DNA from: Neiella holothuriorum
GTDB taxonomy: Bacteria > Pseudomonadota > Gammaproteobacteria > Enterobacterales > Neiellaceae
Assembly: GCF_019457915.1 (NCBI RefSeq)
Contig: NZ_JAHZSS010000012.1
Location: 1 to 64,000, forward strand
DNA length: 64,000 nt
Direction: 5' to 3'
Positions 45,553 through 55,707 of the stretch are shown here, in pieces. A program made the translations under genes and the position numbers. How positions within the stretch are numbered: the first letter of the stretch is position 1; each line of letters begins with the position of its first letter. Under the pieces are notes generated by a model. It was not told the DNA's origin. It made no database searches and saw only the letters and a program-made list of their open reading frames with translations.

Positions 45553-47742
45553 TCAACTAATGCGCTTCAAGAAAATTGTGGCCAGCGGCGGCAAATTAAT
45601 CGAAATCGACTGCTCACGGCCATGCCATTCTATGTCGTCAGTGTCGACGGTTGTGACGACATCATAACCACTTCCCCAAAATTCACTATCGTCAGTATTC
45701 AATAACACTTGATAAGTGCCTGGCGTGTTCACACCAAAGCGATAATTTTCGCGTGGCACAGGTGTAAAGTTCGATATTACAACGACTTGATCGGATGTGC
45801 TTTTAGCTTTTCGAACAAACACTAAGGTGCTGTTTTCTGCATCTTCATGAGAAATCCATTCGAAACCCTCGCCAGAAACATCGAGTTCATACAATGCATT
45901 TTCGGCTTGATAAAGCTTGTTCAGTGCGCGAGTGAGGCTTTGTTGGCCCTTGTGACGTGGAAAATCTAATAAATGCCATGGCAGCGAGCTATCGTGGTTC
46001 CATTCGGTACCCTGTGCGATCTCATTGCCCATAAAGTTTAATTTTTTGCCTGGGTGAGCCCACATAAATGCCGTGTAGCAACGCAAATTAGCGGCTTGTT
46101 GCCATTCGTCGCCAGGCATTTTGTAAAGAAGTGAGTTTTTTCCGTGGACAACTTCATCGTGAGACAGCGGCAAAATGAAATTTTCATCATAGGCGTAGAT
46201 CATCGAAAAGGTCATTTCGCCATGATGGAACTTACGATATGCAGGATCTTTTTCCATGTAGGACAACGAGTCGTGCATCCAGCCCATGTTCCATTTAAAG
46301 CCAAACCCTAAACCGCCACTGAATGTTGGTCGACTCACACCCGGGAACGCGGTTGATTCTTCGGCAATCGTCATCGCATGTGGGTAGCGCTTGTAAACTT
46401 CTTCATTACACCAGCGCAGTAAACTAATGGCTTCATAATTCTGGTTGCCACCGTCAACATTAGGGATCCACTCACCGTCTTTACGGGAGTAATCCAAGTA
46501 CAGCATGGACGCTACGGCATCAACCCGTAACCCATCAACGTGGAAATGTTCGAGCCAGTAAAGCGCGTTAGCAACTAAGAATTGGCGAACATGATCGCGG
46601 CCAAAGTCATAGATGCAACTGTTCCAATCTGGGTGCCACCCTTTGCGCGGATCAGAGTATTCATATAAATGAGTCCCATCAAAGCGAGCTAAACCGTGGC
46701 TGTCATCAGGGAAGTGAGCTGGAACCCAGTCAATGATGACACCAATACCGTTTTGGTGGCACTGATCAACAAAGTACTTAAAGTCATCGGGGTTACCGAA
46801 CCGACTTGTAGGTGCAAACATACCGATCGGTTGATAGCCCCAAGAGCCGTCGAACGGATGTTCGGAAACAGGCATCAATTCAACGTGGGTATAAGCCATG
46901 TCTTTTACATATGGAATCAGTTCTTCCACGAGTTCTTTGTACGTCAACGAACGTTCTGAGCCATCTTCTTCCAATTTACGTCGCCACGAACCTAAGTGAA
47001 CTTCGTAAATCGACATTGGACGGAAGCGTTTGTCGTCAAGATTATCGCGTTGCCAGTTGCTGTCATTCCATTGGTAGGTGGTTTGATCATAAAGAATTGA
47101 GGCGTGAGAAGGATATTGGTCGGCATAATTACCAAATGGATCCGCTTTATGTGGTAATCGATTACCCAAGGGATCTTTCATTTCGTATTTGTATTTTTCA
47201 CCCGGTTGCAAACCCGGTAAAAACAGTCCCCAACAGCCGTTTTCTAATTTTTGCATGGGATGAATGCGACCATCCCAAGCATTAAAATCACCGACAATAC
47301 TGACCGATTGAGCATTTGGCGCATACAGCGCAAATCGGACGCCTTCAATTTTCAAACCATCAATTTCTGCAGTTTGGAATTGTGAGCCCATATGCTGATA
47401 TGTATCGGCGACGTCTTGGTACATATGATGGACGTGGTACATCGCCTGATGATGGACTTGATAAGGGTCAACCACTTCGTATTTATGGTCACCGGCGACT
47501 ACCGCTAACTTATATGCAAATGGCTTTTTTAAGGTTGGCAGTACTGCCTCAAAAAGGCCTTCATCGTTGATGCATTCCAGTTCAACTGGCGTTTGTTTTC
47601 CCGACAGCGCAACTGCTGTAATGGCGGTTGCTCGCGGCTGCCAAGCGCGCAGCACGTAGCCATCCCCTTCCGCCGAAGGAAGTAGCCCTAAAAGGCCAAA
47701 TGGATTAGCACACTGTGCCTGAAGTAACTGGTTTATTAGCAT
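45553..47742 (-). CDS. glgB: 1,4-alpha-glucan branching enzyme GlgB
   Basis: This 729-residue GH13 enzyme makes alpha-1,6 branches in glycogen. It has the N-terminal CBM48-type segments, then DWVPAHFPDD, DGLRVDAVASMLYLDYSR (nucleophile Asp), AEESTAFPGVS (acid/base Glu) and LPLSHDEVVHGK. Length equals E. coli GlgB (728). AGGTGA lies 6 bases before the ATG. The genes glgC and glgA, often linked, are not in the window. Confidence 0.97.
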   Translation of the reverse strand: MLINQLLQAQCANPFGLLGLLPSAEGDGYVLRAWQPRATAITAVALSGKQTPVELECINDEGLFEAVLPTLKKPFAYKLAVVAGDHKYEVVDPYQVHHQAMYHVHHMYQDVADTYQHMGSQFQTAEIDGLKIEGVRFALYAPNAQSVSIVGDFNAWDGRIHPMQKLENGCWGLFLPGLQPGEKYKYEMKDPLGNRLPHKADPFGNYADQYPSHASILYDQTTYQWNDSNWQRDNLDDKRFRPMSIYEVHLGSWRRKLEEDGSERSLTYKELVEELIPYVKDMAYTHVELMPVSEHPFDGSWGYQPIGMFAPTSRFGNPDDFKYFVDQCHQNGIGVIIDWVPAHFPDDSHGLARFDGTHLYEYSDPRKGWHPDWNSCIYDFGRDHVRQFLVANALYWLEHFHVDGLRVDAVASMLYLDYSRKDGEWIPNVDGGNQNYEAISLLRWCNEEVYKRYPHAMTIAEESTAFPGVSRPTFSGGLGFGFKWNMGWMHDSLSYMEKDPAYRKFHHGEMTFSMIYAYDENFILPLSHDEVVHGKNSLLYKMPGDEWQQAANLRCYTAFMWAHPGKKLNFMGNEIAQGTEWNHDSSLPWHLLDFPRHKGQQSLTRALNKLYQAENALYELDVSGEGFEWISHEDAENSTLVFVRKAKSTSDQVVVISNFTPVPRENYRFGVNTPGTYQVLLNTDDSEFWGSGYDVVTTVDTDDIEWHGREQSISINLPPLATIFLKRIS

Positions 47743-47897
47743 CTATATCACCTGATGTCCGTTTAAAGTGGCATTCCCAAACAGTGAACTTCTTTTAAGC
47801 TCGTTTGGGTATATTAACCTTTTGTGAAACAAAATCCCGTATTTAATTGATAACAATAGTAATTACTGTGACCGTATCATCACCAATTAAGGGCTTG

Positions 47898-50111
47898 TTA
47901 CAGCCCCACACCGTGCGCACTATGGCGAATTGCCGTTAACTCGGTAAGTAAAGAAGCAATATCATTGTCGGCAAAGATTTCTTCGAGGTTTCGAGATAAT
48001 TTACGTCGCCAATTAGGATACTCGCTGCTGGTTCCTGGAACATTGACGGGCTTATCCATTTCAATCCAATCTTCGAGTTGCAATGCAAGTAGCGCACTAC
48101 TTCCGCCGGCTAGATGTAATTGCATGCCAAAGTTCAGCTCTTTTGACATCGCAACCCAGTTCACATCTTTTGAGATGTGATCTGGAATCATTCCCATGCC
48201 ATGCAAACTATCAAGGATGCGTTGTTTTGATTCGTGACGATCGGCATAGAGAGTTTTAAGGACATCTTCATCTCGGTATAAACCGAGCTCTTTACCGAGC
48301 AACAAATCATCGCATTGCCAGAAGCCTTTGAGCGTCGGCATATCATGCGTGGTTAAGGTTGCCATAGCCTGAACAGGATAATGTTGAGGCGCATAAAATC
48401 CGCCATCTTCTTTTGAACGTTCAAAGAAAAATACGCGGTAGGAATACACGCCATTTTCTTGCAGGGTTTCAAATATACCATCAGGAACAGTACCTAAATC
48501 CTCACCGATGATCAGGCATTGGTTACGCACACTTTCTAGCGCTAAGATCGCCAACAAATCATCAATTGGATAGTAAATGTAAGCGCCCTTGTCCGCCGTT
48601 TCCCCCGCAGGGATCCACCATAAACGCAGTAGCGCCATCACATGGTCGATACGCAACGCGCCACAGTGACGCATGTTCGATCGGAACAAATCGATAAACG
48701 GTTGGTAAGCTTGCTGCTTCGCCGTATCAGGTTCAATTGGCGGCAAACCCCAATTTTGGCCTAGCGGCCCTAATATATCGGGTGGCGCACCAACAGAAGC
48801 ACCTTGCAAGTACAGTGACTTGTTTGCCCAAAGTTCAGTACTACCTTCACTCACACCGACCGCTAAATCGCGATAAATACCAAGCGTCATCCCCGATTCG
48901 TCGGCAACTTTGTTGGCTGATTGCAACTGTTCATCGGCAATAAACTGTAGGTAGCTGAAAAAGTCGATCTTCGATTTTTCTTTCTTAATGAACTTGGCAA
49001 CCGACTCATTGGCGAAGTCTTGATATTCCTCTGGCCATGCAGGCCATCCCCAAGCATTAATGCCTTGGCTACAGAACTCACGTTGCAACGCATCGAAAGC
49101 CGCTTGCTCTAACAAGCTTTCGCCCCCTTCTTTCACAAACGCGCGAAACGCTCGTGCGCGCTTGGTATTACGACGCAATTCTTGCTCTTTAAATGTCGCA
49201 AAGACTAAATCTAAGGCCTCTAATTTTGCCTCCATGACGCCGGTGTAATCGACCCATTGCGCGTCGCGCAACAACTCTAAGCGATGTTTGAACGCATCAC
49301 TATCGACAAGGGCTTGCGCATCTTTGCTTTTTTCAAATTCAGTCACGGCAGTGACGTCAATATAAACAATGTTGAGCCAGCGACGACTTGATGGCGAATA
49401 TGGGCTCACGCTCTCAGGATTAGATGGGTACAAGGCATGAATTGGATTTAAGCCAACGAAGTCACCACCTTTTGCGGATATTTGTTCAATTAAAAATTCT
49501 AAATCGGTAAAGTCGCCAACGCCCCAGTTACGCGTTGATCGCAAGCAATATAATTGAACACTTGGGCCCCACAACTTTGCACCTTCGTTCACCAGTTTCG
49601 GTGTGTAGCAGGCACGAGGAGCAATAATGACAGATGCCTCGGCAACGGTTTCATCGATGGCGTTAGCCAAAATTAAGCGGTGATAACCGAGCGGCATATC
49701 AACTTGAATCGATAAGGCGTATCGCTGATAGCGCTGTCCGTCCAACTCAGTTTCAGCTACTTTATGCCCTTCGATGGGCGTCACTGTACCATGGTGTTCG
49801 GCGCCATCTTCTAGACGTAAATTCCATTTAAGAAGCGCTGAGACATCCGTTTGGGCAACACTAATTTCAAATGCTAAGGCGTGTTGGTCGCGACTAATTA
49901 CAACGGCCGGTAATGGTGTTTGCCATTGGCTCGCTAATTTCTCTTTAATCTGTTCAGCTAACTTTTTAGCGTCTGATACGGCATAGCCCATTGCCGCCAG
50001 AAGCTTCGCTTTACTCTCGGGAACAACGGTCGCGGGACTGCCCCACGCATCGGTATAATTTGACTCAATTCCGTGTATTTCACACAGCTGTTGGATTTGT
50101 GTATCGATCAT
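47898..50111 (-). CDS. malQ: 4-alpha-glucanotransferase (amylomaltase)
   Basis: This 737-residue GH77 enzyme transfers glucan segments between maltodextrins. Visible motifs are SPYSPSSRRWLNIVYID, the nucleophile region LRIDHVMALLRLWWIP, IIGEDLGTVPDG and the substrate loop TTHDMPTLKGFW. Its long N-terminal domain (about 150 residues) is as in E. coli MalQ (694). It heads a minus-strand run malQ-glgB-glgX-gnd, pointing to joint use of maltodextrin or glycogen. Confidence 0.95.
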   Translation of the reverse strand: MIDTQIQQLCEIHGIESNYTDAWGSPATVVPESKAKLLAAMGYAVSDAKKLAEQIKEKLASQWQTPLPAVVISRDQHALAFEISVAQTDVSALLKWNLRLEDGAEHHGTVTPIEGHKVAETELDGQRYQRYALSIQVDMPLGYHRLILANAIDETVAEASVIIAPRACYTPKLVNEGAKLWGPSVQLYCLRSTRNWGVGDFTDLEFLIEQISAKGGDFVGLNPIHALYPSNPESVSPYSPSSRRWLNIVYIDVTAVTEFEKSKDAQALVDSDAFKHRLELLRDAQWVDYTGVMEAKLEALDLVFATFKEQELRRNTKRARAFRAFVKEGGESLLEQAAFDALQREFCSQGINAWGWPAWPEEYQDFANESVAKFIKKEKSKIDFFSYLQFIADEQLQSANKVADESGMTLGIYRDLAVGVSEGSTELWANKSLYLQGASVGAPPDILGPLGQNWGLPPIEPDTAKQQAYQPFIDLFRSNMRHCGALRIDHVMALLRLWWIPAGETADKGAYIYYPIDDLLAILALESVRNQCLIIGEDLGTVPDGIFETLQENGVYSYRVFFFERSKEDGGFYAPQHYPVQAMATLTTHDMPTLKGFWQCDDLLLGKELGLYRDEDVLKTLYADRHESKQRILDSLHGMGMIPDHISKDVNWVAMSKELNFGMQLHLAGGSSALLALQLEDWIEMDKPVNVPGTSSEYPNWRRKLSRNLEEIFADNDIASLLTELTAIRHSAHGVGL

Positions 50112-50182
50112 GGCGTTACCTAACCTATAAGTCGTTATTTTTATTCGAACGAAAGTAATTTTATGAATGCTAGCAGCAGCTT

Positions 50183-50219
50183 AAAAGGTAGCACTAAAAG
50201 AGAAACCGGTACCTTTTTT
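50183..50219. terminator. Hairpin upstream of malQ
   Basis: The arms AAAAGGTA (50183-50190) and TACCTTTT (50210-50217) form an 8-bp stem followed by T residues on the plus strand. It lies between the gapA terminator and malQ, about 70 bases before the malQ start. It may be a backup terminator or a leader structure. Confidence 0.4.
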
Positions 50220-50301
50220 AGCAGGTTAAAAATTTGCAGATTGAGTCACACTTTACTTGCATCAATAAAGCTTAGTTTTGATCGGAAAACAGGCAAAAAA
50301 A

Positions 50302-50321
50302 AGCCCGCAGCGAGGCGGACT
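50302..50321. terminator. Bidirectional Rho-independent terminator after gapA
   Basis: A 7-bp stem (AGCCCGC at 50302-50308, GCGGACT at 50315-50321; one G-T pair) is flanked by A and T runs on both sides. It ends gapA transcription on the minus strand. Confidence 0.85.
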
Positions 50322-50343
50322 TTTTTTAAACAAGTGGCGTTGA

Positions 50344-51345
<1,002 letters not shown>

Positions 51346-51380
51346 TTAAGTTGGATTAATTCATCATCTTTCTGGGGGGC

Positions 51381-51386
51381 ATTATA
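51381..51386 (-). promoter_or_regulatory. gapA promoter -10 element
   Basis: On the minus strand TATAAT lies 45 bases before the gapA ATG, so the start point is near 51374. No good -35 hexamer stands 16-18 bases upstream, which fits an activator-dependent promoter. Confidence 0.55.
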
Positions 51387-51407
51387 ATAGCACCCGACTA
51401 AATAATG

Positions 51408-51421
51408 TTGATATTAATCAA
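51408..51421. promoter_or_regulatory. Perfect FNR box at the gapA promoter
   Basis: TTGATATTAATCAA matches the FNR consensus at all fixed positions. Its centre (51414.5) is about 40-41 bp upstream of the predicted gapA start point (51374), the standard position for class II activation. Confidence 0.6.
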
Positions 51422-51423
51422 TC

Positions 51424-51445
51424 AAAAAAACCCTTAATTAAAGGG
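51424..51445 (-). terminator. Terminator after glk
   Basis: On the minus strand a short stem (CCCTT and AAGGG, 5-base loop) is followed by seven T. It lies between glk and the gapA promoter. The stem is weak. Confidence 0.5.
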
Positions 51446-51478
51446 GCGCTGGCATGACCAGCATCACATTTACATTGT

Positions 51479-51506
51479 AAAATGTTCGTAATGTTACGAA
51501 CATTTT
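51479..51506. promoter_or_regulatory. 28-bp palindrome upstream of gapA
   Basis: The 13-base arm AAAATGTTCGTAA (51479-51491) is repeated as an exact complement (51494-51506) around TG. A second short palindrome, TTTACATTGTAAA (51469-51481), overlaps it. It lies 143-170 bp before the gapA ATG and lacks a T tract, so it looks like an operator, not a terminator. Confidence 0.5.
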
Positions 51507-51634
51507 GCCCGATTCCCAAGAGTTGGTGACTAATTTGAGTATTTCAAGCCACCTACGTTTTACGCAATACTATAGTCCATTTATAACGAAGCAGTAGTAA
51601 CATACTGTTACCGTGACTGGGTCTATCGCCTTCG

Positions 51635-52597
51635 TTAATCGAAACCTTGTTGCATTAAATATGCAGCAGCCCCAAGCAAGCCTGGCTGTTCTTCAGTAAT
51701 TAAGAACGTGGGTACGCGGCGCACATAATCAGAAAAACGCCCTTTTGCTTCGAAGCGACGGCGAAAATCGCTCTTAGCAACAAAATCGGTAAAACGGGGA
51801 ATAATGCCGCCAGCAACATAAACACCGCCAAACGCACCAAGGTTCAGCGCTAAATTGCCCGCATGGCTACCGAGTACCTTACAAAATTGTTCCACCGTTG
51901 CTTGGCATAATTCGCAATCACCAGCGACACCTAAGGTCGTGATTTCTGCCGGTGTTCGCTCAACAATTGCCACACCACGCATTTCGCAGATTGCCTCATA
52001 AGTCTGAATAAGACCTAAACCAGACAGCAATTGTTCATAAGAAACGTGCGGATAGCGCTTATTCAAGTATTTCCAAATATAAGCGTCGACTTCATCAATT
52101 GGAGCAAAATCGACATGCCCTCCCTCTCCGGGCAGGCTGTGCCAGTGACCGTCCATACTGACTAAATGAGCGACGCCCAAGCCCGTACCCGGCCCTAGTA
52201 CCGCTTTAGGTGCGGCTGGCTCAACGACGCCTGGGCCAATTTGCACAAATTGATCGGCGTTCAAAAATGGCAGCGACATTGAAATCGCGGTGTAGTCATT
52301 GATGATATAAAACGCGTCTAAGCCAAGGGCTTGTTGTACTTCGCGGCGTGAAAATGCCCAACTATTGTTGGTCATATCGATCCAGTCACTATCGGTGGGA
52401 CAAGCAATCGCGATACATGCATGGCGCACACTTGCGTTCACTTCTTTTAAATAATGCCGAATAACATCCGTAATACTTGGGTACTGACCGCATAAGTATT
52501 TCCGTAATTCGCTGTATTCAACACCTTGTTCATCGACAAGAGCCAGACGAATATTGGTACCACCTACATCGGCAATAAGACCTAATTGCTGAGCCAT
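51635..52597 (-). CDS. glk: Glucokinase
   Basis: This 320-residue enzyme phosphorylates glucose with ATP. It belongs to the Glk group, with the ATP motif DVGGTNIRLAL near the N-terminus, INDYTAIS, GPGTGLGVAHL and PGEGGHVDFAP. Length equals E. coli Glk. The zwf gene lies upstream on the same strand, with its own terminator between; 197 bp separate the two genes. Confidence 0.95.
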   Translation of the reverse strand: MAQQLGLIADVGGTNIRLALVDEQGVEYSELRKYLCGQYPSITDVIRHYLKEVNASVRHACIAIACPTDSDWIDMTNNSWAFSRREVQQALGLDAFYIINDYTAISMSLPFLNADQFVQIGPGVVEPAAPKAVLGPGTGLGVAHLVSMDGHWHSLPGEGGHVDFAPIDEVDAYIWKYLNKRYPHVSYEQLLSGLGLIQTYEAICEMRGVAIVERTPAEITTLGVAGDCELCQATVEQFCKVLGSHAGNLALNLGAFGGVYVAGGIIPRFTDFVAKSDFRRRFEAKGRFSDYVRRVPTFLITEEQPGLLGAAAYLMQQGFD

Positions 52598-52744
52598 GGG
52601 TTTACTCCGCTAATTATTACTGTGATTTAATCATTATTTTATGGGCGCTATTAAAACATTATTTCGAGTCAAAAAAAATAACTTGATTGCACCCTTTCCG
52701 GATATTTTTCGAAAACCGGCGTAATTATTGACCAAACACAAAAA

Positions 52745-52771
52745 AAGGCACAAAGAATTACTCTGTGCCTT
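52745..52771 (-). terminator. Terminator after zwf
   Basis: On the minus strand an 11-bp stem (arms 52761-52771 and 52745-52755, one G-T pair) with a 5-base loop is followed by T residues, about 25 bases after the zwf stop. Confidence 0.85.
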
Positions 52772-52794
52772 AAATTATTTTTATTAATTGGTGG

Positions 52795-54264
52795 TTATTC
52801 GTGCCACGTACGGTCGTCTTTTGCTAATAGAGCAACGGACGAAACAGGCCCCCAAGTGCCAGCTTGATACGGTTTGGCTCGTACACCACAGTGTTGCCAT
52901 GCTTCAATAATTGAATCAGCCCATTTCCAAGCTTGCTCAACCTCTGGCCTGCTCACAAACAAGGTTTGGTTGCCAACCATCGCTTCATAAAGCAATCGCT
53001 CATAGGCGTCTGCAATCCGCTCATTGACGAAGGTTTCGGAAAAGCTCAAATCCAATTTAGCTTGCTGTAGCTTCATTGGGTCATCAAGGCCTGGCACCTT
53101 ATTGAGGAATTGAAGTTCAACCCCCTCATTAGGCTGCAGGCGAATCGTTAGCTTATTAGCGGGTAAGCTGCGATAGGCGTGGGCAAAGATATTGTGCGGT
53201 TGCTTCTTAAACTTAATAACAATTTCACTTACTTTGCTCGGTAAGCGTTTGCCGGTACGCAAATAAAACGGCACGCCAGCCCAACGCCAGTTATCAATAT
53301 CAACACGTAACGCCACGAACGTTTCCGTTTCGCTACGTTCGTTCGCGCCATCTTCATCTAAGTAACCCGGGACCGCTTGTCCTTTGAGGTAGCCTGATGT
53401 GTATTGACCTCGAACGGTACGGGCATCGATGTTGGTGTGAGATATCGGGCGTAAAGCCTTTAAGACTTTGAGCTTCTCGTTGCGAACGGAGTCAGCATTC
53501 AAATCGGCCGGTGGCTCCATTGCAATAATGGTAAGCAACTGGAGCAAATGGTTTTGCACCATGTCACGCATCTGCCCTGCTGTGTCAAAATAGCCCCATC
53601 GCCCTTCAATACCTACTTCTTCGGCAACAGTAATTTGCACGTGGTCAATGCTGTTGTGATCCCAATTGTTGGTAAATATGGCGTTAGCAAATCGAAGGGC
53701 AAACAAATTGAGAACTGTATCTTTACCAAGATAATGATCGATTCGGTAAATTTGGGTTTCATCAAAGAATTTCGCGACCTGATCGTTGATCACTTTTGAT
53801 GAGTCCAAATCCTTGCCGATGGGCTTTTCCAACACAACGCGACAACGCCCATCAACTAAGCCGGCTTGGTGGAGCCCCTTACAAATGTTGCCGTAAGTGG
53901 CTGGCGGCATTGCAAAGTAAAATACCGATGGTAATGGTGATTCGCCAATAAAGGCCTTAACTTCGTCGTAGGTTGACTGTACGTCAACATCAAGCCGGAA
54001 AAAGAATAATCGATTGCTAAAGCGTTCCCAAGTCTCTTCACAAATGTCGTCATTCATGAATTCTCGAGTGTTATCTAGCACTACGTTCCGGTACGTAGCG
54101 TGATCATAGTCGCGGCGCGCAGCACCAATGATTCGGGTATCAGCATGCAATAAGCCTGCTTTATCTAATTGGTATAAAGAAGGTAAAAGCTTGCGTCGAG
54201 CTAAATCACCTTGAGCACCAATAAGCACAAAATCGCAGTGCGCGGCATGTTCACCTTGCGACAT
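52795..54264 (-). CDS. zwf: Glucose-6-phosphate 1-dehydrogenase
   Basis: This 489-residue enzyme makes 6-phosphogluconolactone and NADPH. The cofactor motif GAQGDLARRKLLPSLYQL begins at residue 16, EKPIGKD is at 146-152 and the active-site RIDHYLGKD at 174-182. A GGAG site lies before the ATG. The gene is divergent from hexR, a known zwf regulator in related bacteria. The usual partner genes pgl and edd are not adjacent. Confidence 0.97.
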   Translation of the reverse strand: MSQGEHAAHCDFVLIGAQGDLARRKLLPSLYQLDKAGLLHADTRIIGAARRDYDHATYRNVVLDNTREFMNDDICEETWERFSNRLFFFRLDVDVQSTYDEVKAFIGESPLPSVFYFAMPPATYGNICKGLHQAGLVDGRCRVVLEKPIGKDLDSSKVINDQVAKFFDETQIYRIDHYLGKDTVLNLFALRFANAIFTNNWDHNSIDHVQITVAEEVGIEGRWGYFDTAGQMRDMVQNHLLQLLTIIAMEPPADLNADSVRNEKLKVLKALRPISHTNIDARTVRGQYTSGYLKGQAVPGYLDEDGANERSETETFVALRVDIDNWRWAGVPFYLRTGKRLPSKVSEIVIKFKKQPHNIFAHAYRSLPANKLTIRLQPNEGVELQFLNKVPGLDDPMKLQQAKLDLSFSETFVNERIADAYERLLYEAMVGNQTLFVSRPEVEQAWKWADSIIEAWQHCGVRAKPYQAGTWGPVSSVALLAKDDRTWHE

Positions 54265-54342
54265 AGTTTCTCCGTTATGTAAGCAAATAGTGTGTTGCGA
54301 TGAGCGGAATGCCCATCAATTGTTTGCTGTTGTTATTTTAAC

Positions 54343-54370
54343 TTGTTGCTCAGATCTCACTGAGCAACAA
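54343..54370. repeat. Perfect 11-bp inverted repeat between zwf and hexR
   Basis: TTGTTGCTCAG (54343-54353) and its exact complement (54360-54370) flank 6 bases. It would fold in a zwf leader transcript or act as an operator. It sits about 80 bases from the zwf start. Confidence 0.5.
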
Positions 54371-54469
54371 AAATTCAAAAAAAATTACAATAAATTGATC
54401 AGGATTGTGTTTTTCCTACAGGTTCCTGCCCTAATATCTTGTAAATTCGCGACTTCAACCGAAATTTTA

Positions 54470-54484
54470 CGTAAATTTTTTACA
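54470..54484. promoter_or_regulatory. Candidate HexR box
   Basis: CGTAAATTTTTTACA, read on the other strand as TGTAA-N5-TTACG, differs by one base from the HexR-type pattern TGTAA-N5-TTACA. It lies between zwf and hexR, where autoregulation and zwf control are expected. Confidence 0.45.
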
Positions 54485-54613
54485 AAACGTGAAGTAGATC
54501 TGCACAGTAACATTAATTCAGTGTCAAGATTGAACGTTTATTACGGAAGTCAATTAACAAGGACCCCTGACCTGCTCCATTGCGGCGTTGAGGGATCGGA
54601 CAGGCTAGGCACA

Positions 54614-55477
54614 ATGAATACGCTTGATAAAATATCAAAACACTTAAACAGTTTCAGCAAATCTGAACGAAAAGTTGCCGAAGTAATCCTTGCGGCTCCG
54701 CAAACGGCCATTCATTCAAGTATTGCCACATTGGCTAAAATGGCCGACGTTAGTGAGCCTACTGTTAACCGCTTTTGCCGCCGCCTCGACACAAAAGGCT
54801 TCCCTGATTTTAAGTTGCATTTAGCACAAAGCTTGGCAAACGGTACGCCATACGTGAACCGCCACGTTGAAGAGCAAGATGGTCCTGATGCCTATACGGC
54901 AAAGATTTTTGAATCGACCATGGCATGCCTTGATAACGCCCGCCAATCAATTGATACGGTGCTGATAAACCGCGCGGTAGACATCCTGACACAAGCGAAT
55001 CAAATCTCATTCTTTGGTTTAGGTGCAAGTTCAGCAGTTGCTCATGACGCTCAGAATAAGTTTTTCCGCTTTAACGTACCGGTGATTTGTTTTGACGATG
55101 TAGTCATGATGCGCATGAGCGCAATCAATTCGACCGAAGGCAACGTTGTGGTGTTGTTCTCACACACTGGCCGTACTAAGCACCTCGTGGATGTAGCGCG
55201 TTTAGCGCGAGAAAATGATGCCACCGTGATTGGCATTACTAGCGCAGATTCTCCCCTCGCCCAAGAATGTCACTTGGTATTATCTATGGACGTACCAGAA
55301 GACACCGATGTTTATATGCCAATGGCATCACGCATAGCTCAATTAGTGTTAGTGGATGTGATGGCAACAGGCTTCACCTTGCGGCGTGGTAACAAATTCC
55401 GTGAAAACCTAAAACGCGTTAAAGACAGCTTGAAAGATTCCCGTTTAAACAAAGATGGATTTAATGCCGTGCTATAA
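54614..55477 (+). CDS. hexR: HexR family transcription regulator (RpiR type)
   Basis: This 287-residue regulator controls central sugar catabolism, responding to 2-keto-3-deoxy-6-phosphogluconate in characterised members. The N-terminal helix-turn-helix includes SIATLAKMADVSEPTVNRFCRRL and the C-terminal SIS domain has ISFFGLGASSAVAHDA and LFSHTGRTKHLV. The ATG at 54614 gives the usual length of about 284. It is flanked by zwf and pyk, the expected HexR targets. Whether the ligand is made here is uncertain, since edd is not in the window. Confidence 0.92.
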   Translation: MNTLDKISKHLNSFSKSERKVAEVILAAPQTAIHSSIATLAKMADVSEPTVNRFCRRLDTKGFPDFKLHLAQSLANGTPYVNRHVEEQDGPDAYTAKIFESTMACLDNARQSIDTVLINRAVDILTQANQISFFGLGASSAVAHDAQNKFFRFNVPVICFDDVVMMRMSAINSTEGNVVVLFSHTGRTKHLVDVARLARENDATVIGITSADSPLAQECHLVLSMDVPEDTDVYMPMASRIAQLVLVDVMATGFTLRRGNKFRENLKRVKDSLKDSRLNKDGFNAVL

Positions 55478-55568
55478 GTCGGCGGCTCGCTTTGCGGGCC
55501 AACCCGTCATTTATTTTTAGTCAAAGCCGACTAAACTAATGTGCACTTTATGTAACAATTTCATTTAC

Positions 55569-55583
55569 TGAAAGTTAATTTCA
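55569..55583. promoter_or_regulatory. Possible HexR-like palindrome before pyk
   Basis: TGAAAGTTAATTTCA is a palindrome of the form TGAAA-N5-TTTCA, similar to but weaker than the HexR pattern, located 125 bases before the pyk ATG. Confidence 0.25.
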
Positions 55584-55652
55584 GCTATTAACGAATGATT
55601 GCATGAAATCAATGTTTTGGTGTTTTTTTTACAAAAAACTCATGAATAGCTG

Positions 55653-55661
55653 TGGTAATAT
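55653..55661 (+). promoter_or_regulatory. Extended -10 promoter for pyk
   Basis: TGG followed by TAATAT (55656-55661) forms an extended -10 element about 45 bases before the pyk ATG. No strong -35 is seen, as is common with extended -10 promoters. Confidence 0.5.
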
Positions 55662-55707
55662 TTCGCCCGCTTCACAAACACACACCTAATAAATTTCGGA
55701 GCTAGCA

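Larger units (their letters stand above)
54265..54613. other. Divergent zwf-hexR regulatory region
   Basis: This 349-bp gap holds a perfect 11-bp hairpin (54343-54370) and a candidate HexR box (54470-54484). The hexR reading frame stays open upstream to 54290, but the extra 108 codons do not look coding and HexR homologues start at the ATG at 54614. Confidence 0.5.

Noticed and set aside
46812-47285. 157-codon plus-strand ORF opposite glgB
   Set aside because: Antisense to the strongly conserved GlgB coding region; no recognisable motif.
47743-47897. CRP-like half-sites in the malQ-glgB gap
   Set aside because: TGTGA is present but the partner half-site is at the wrong spacing.
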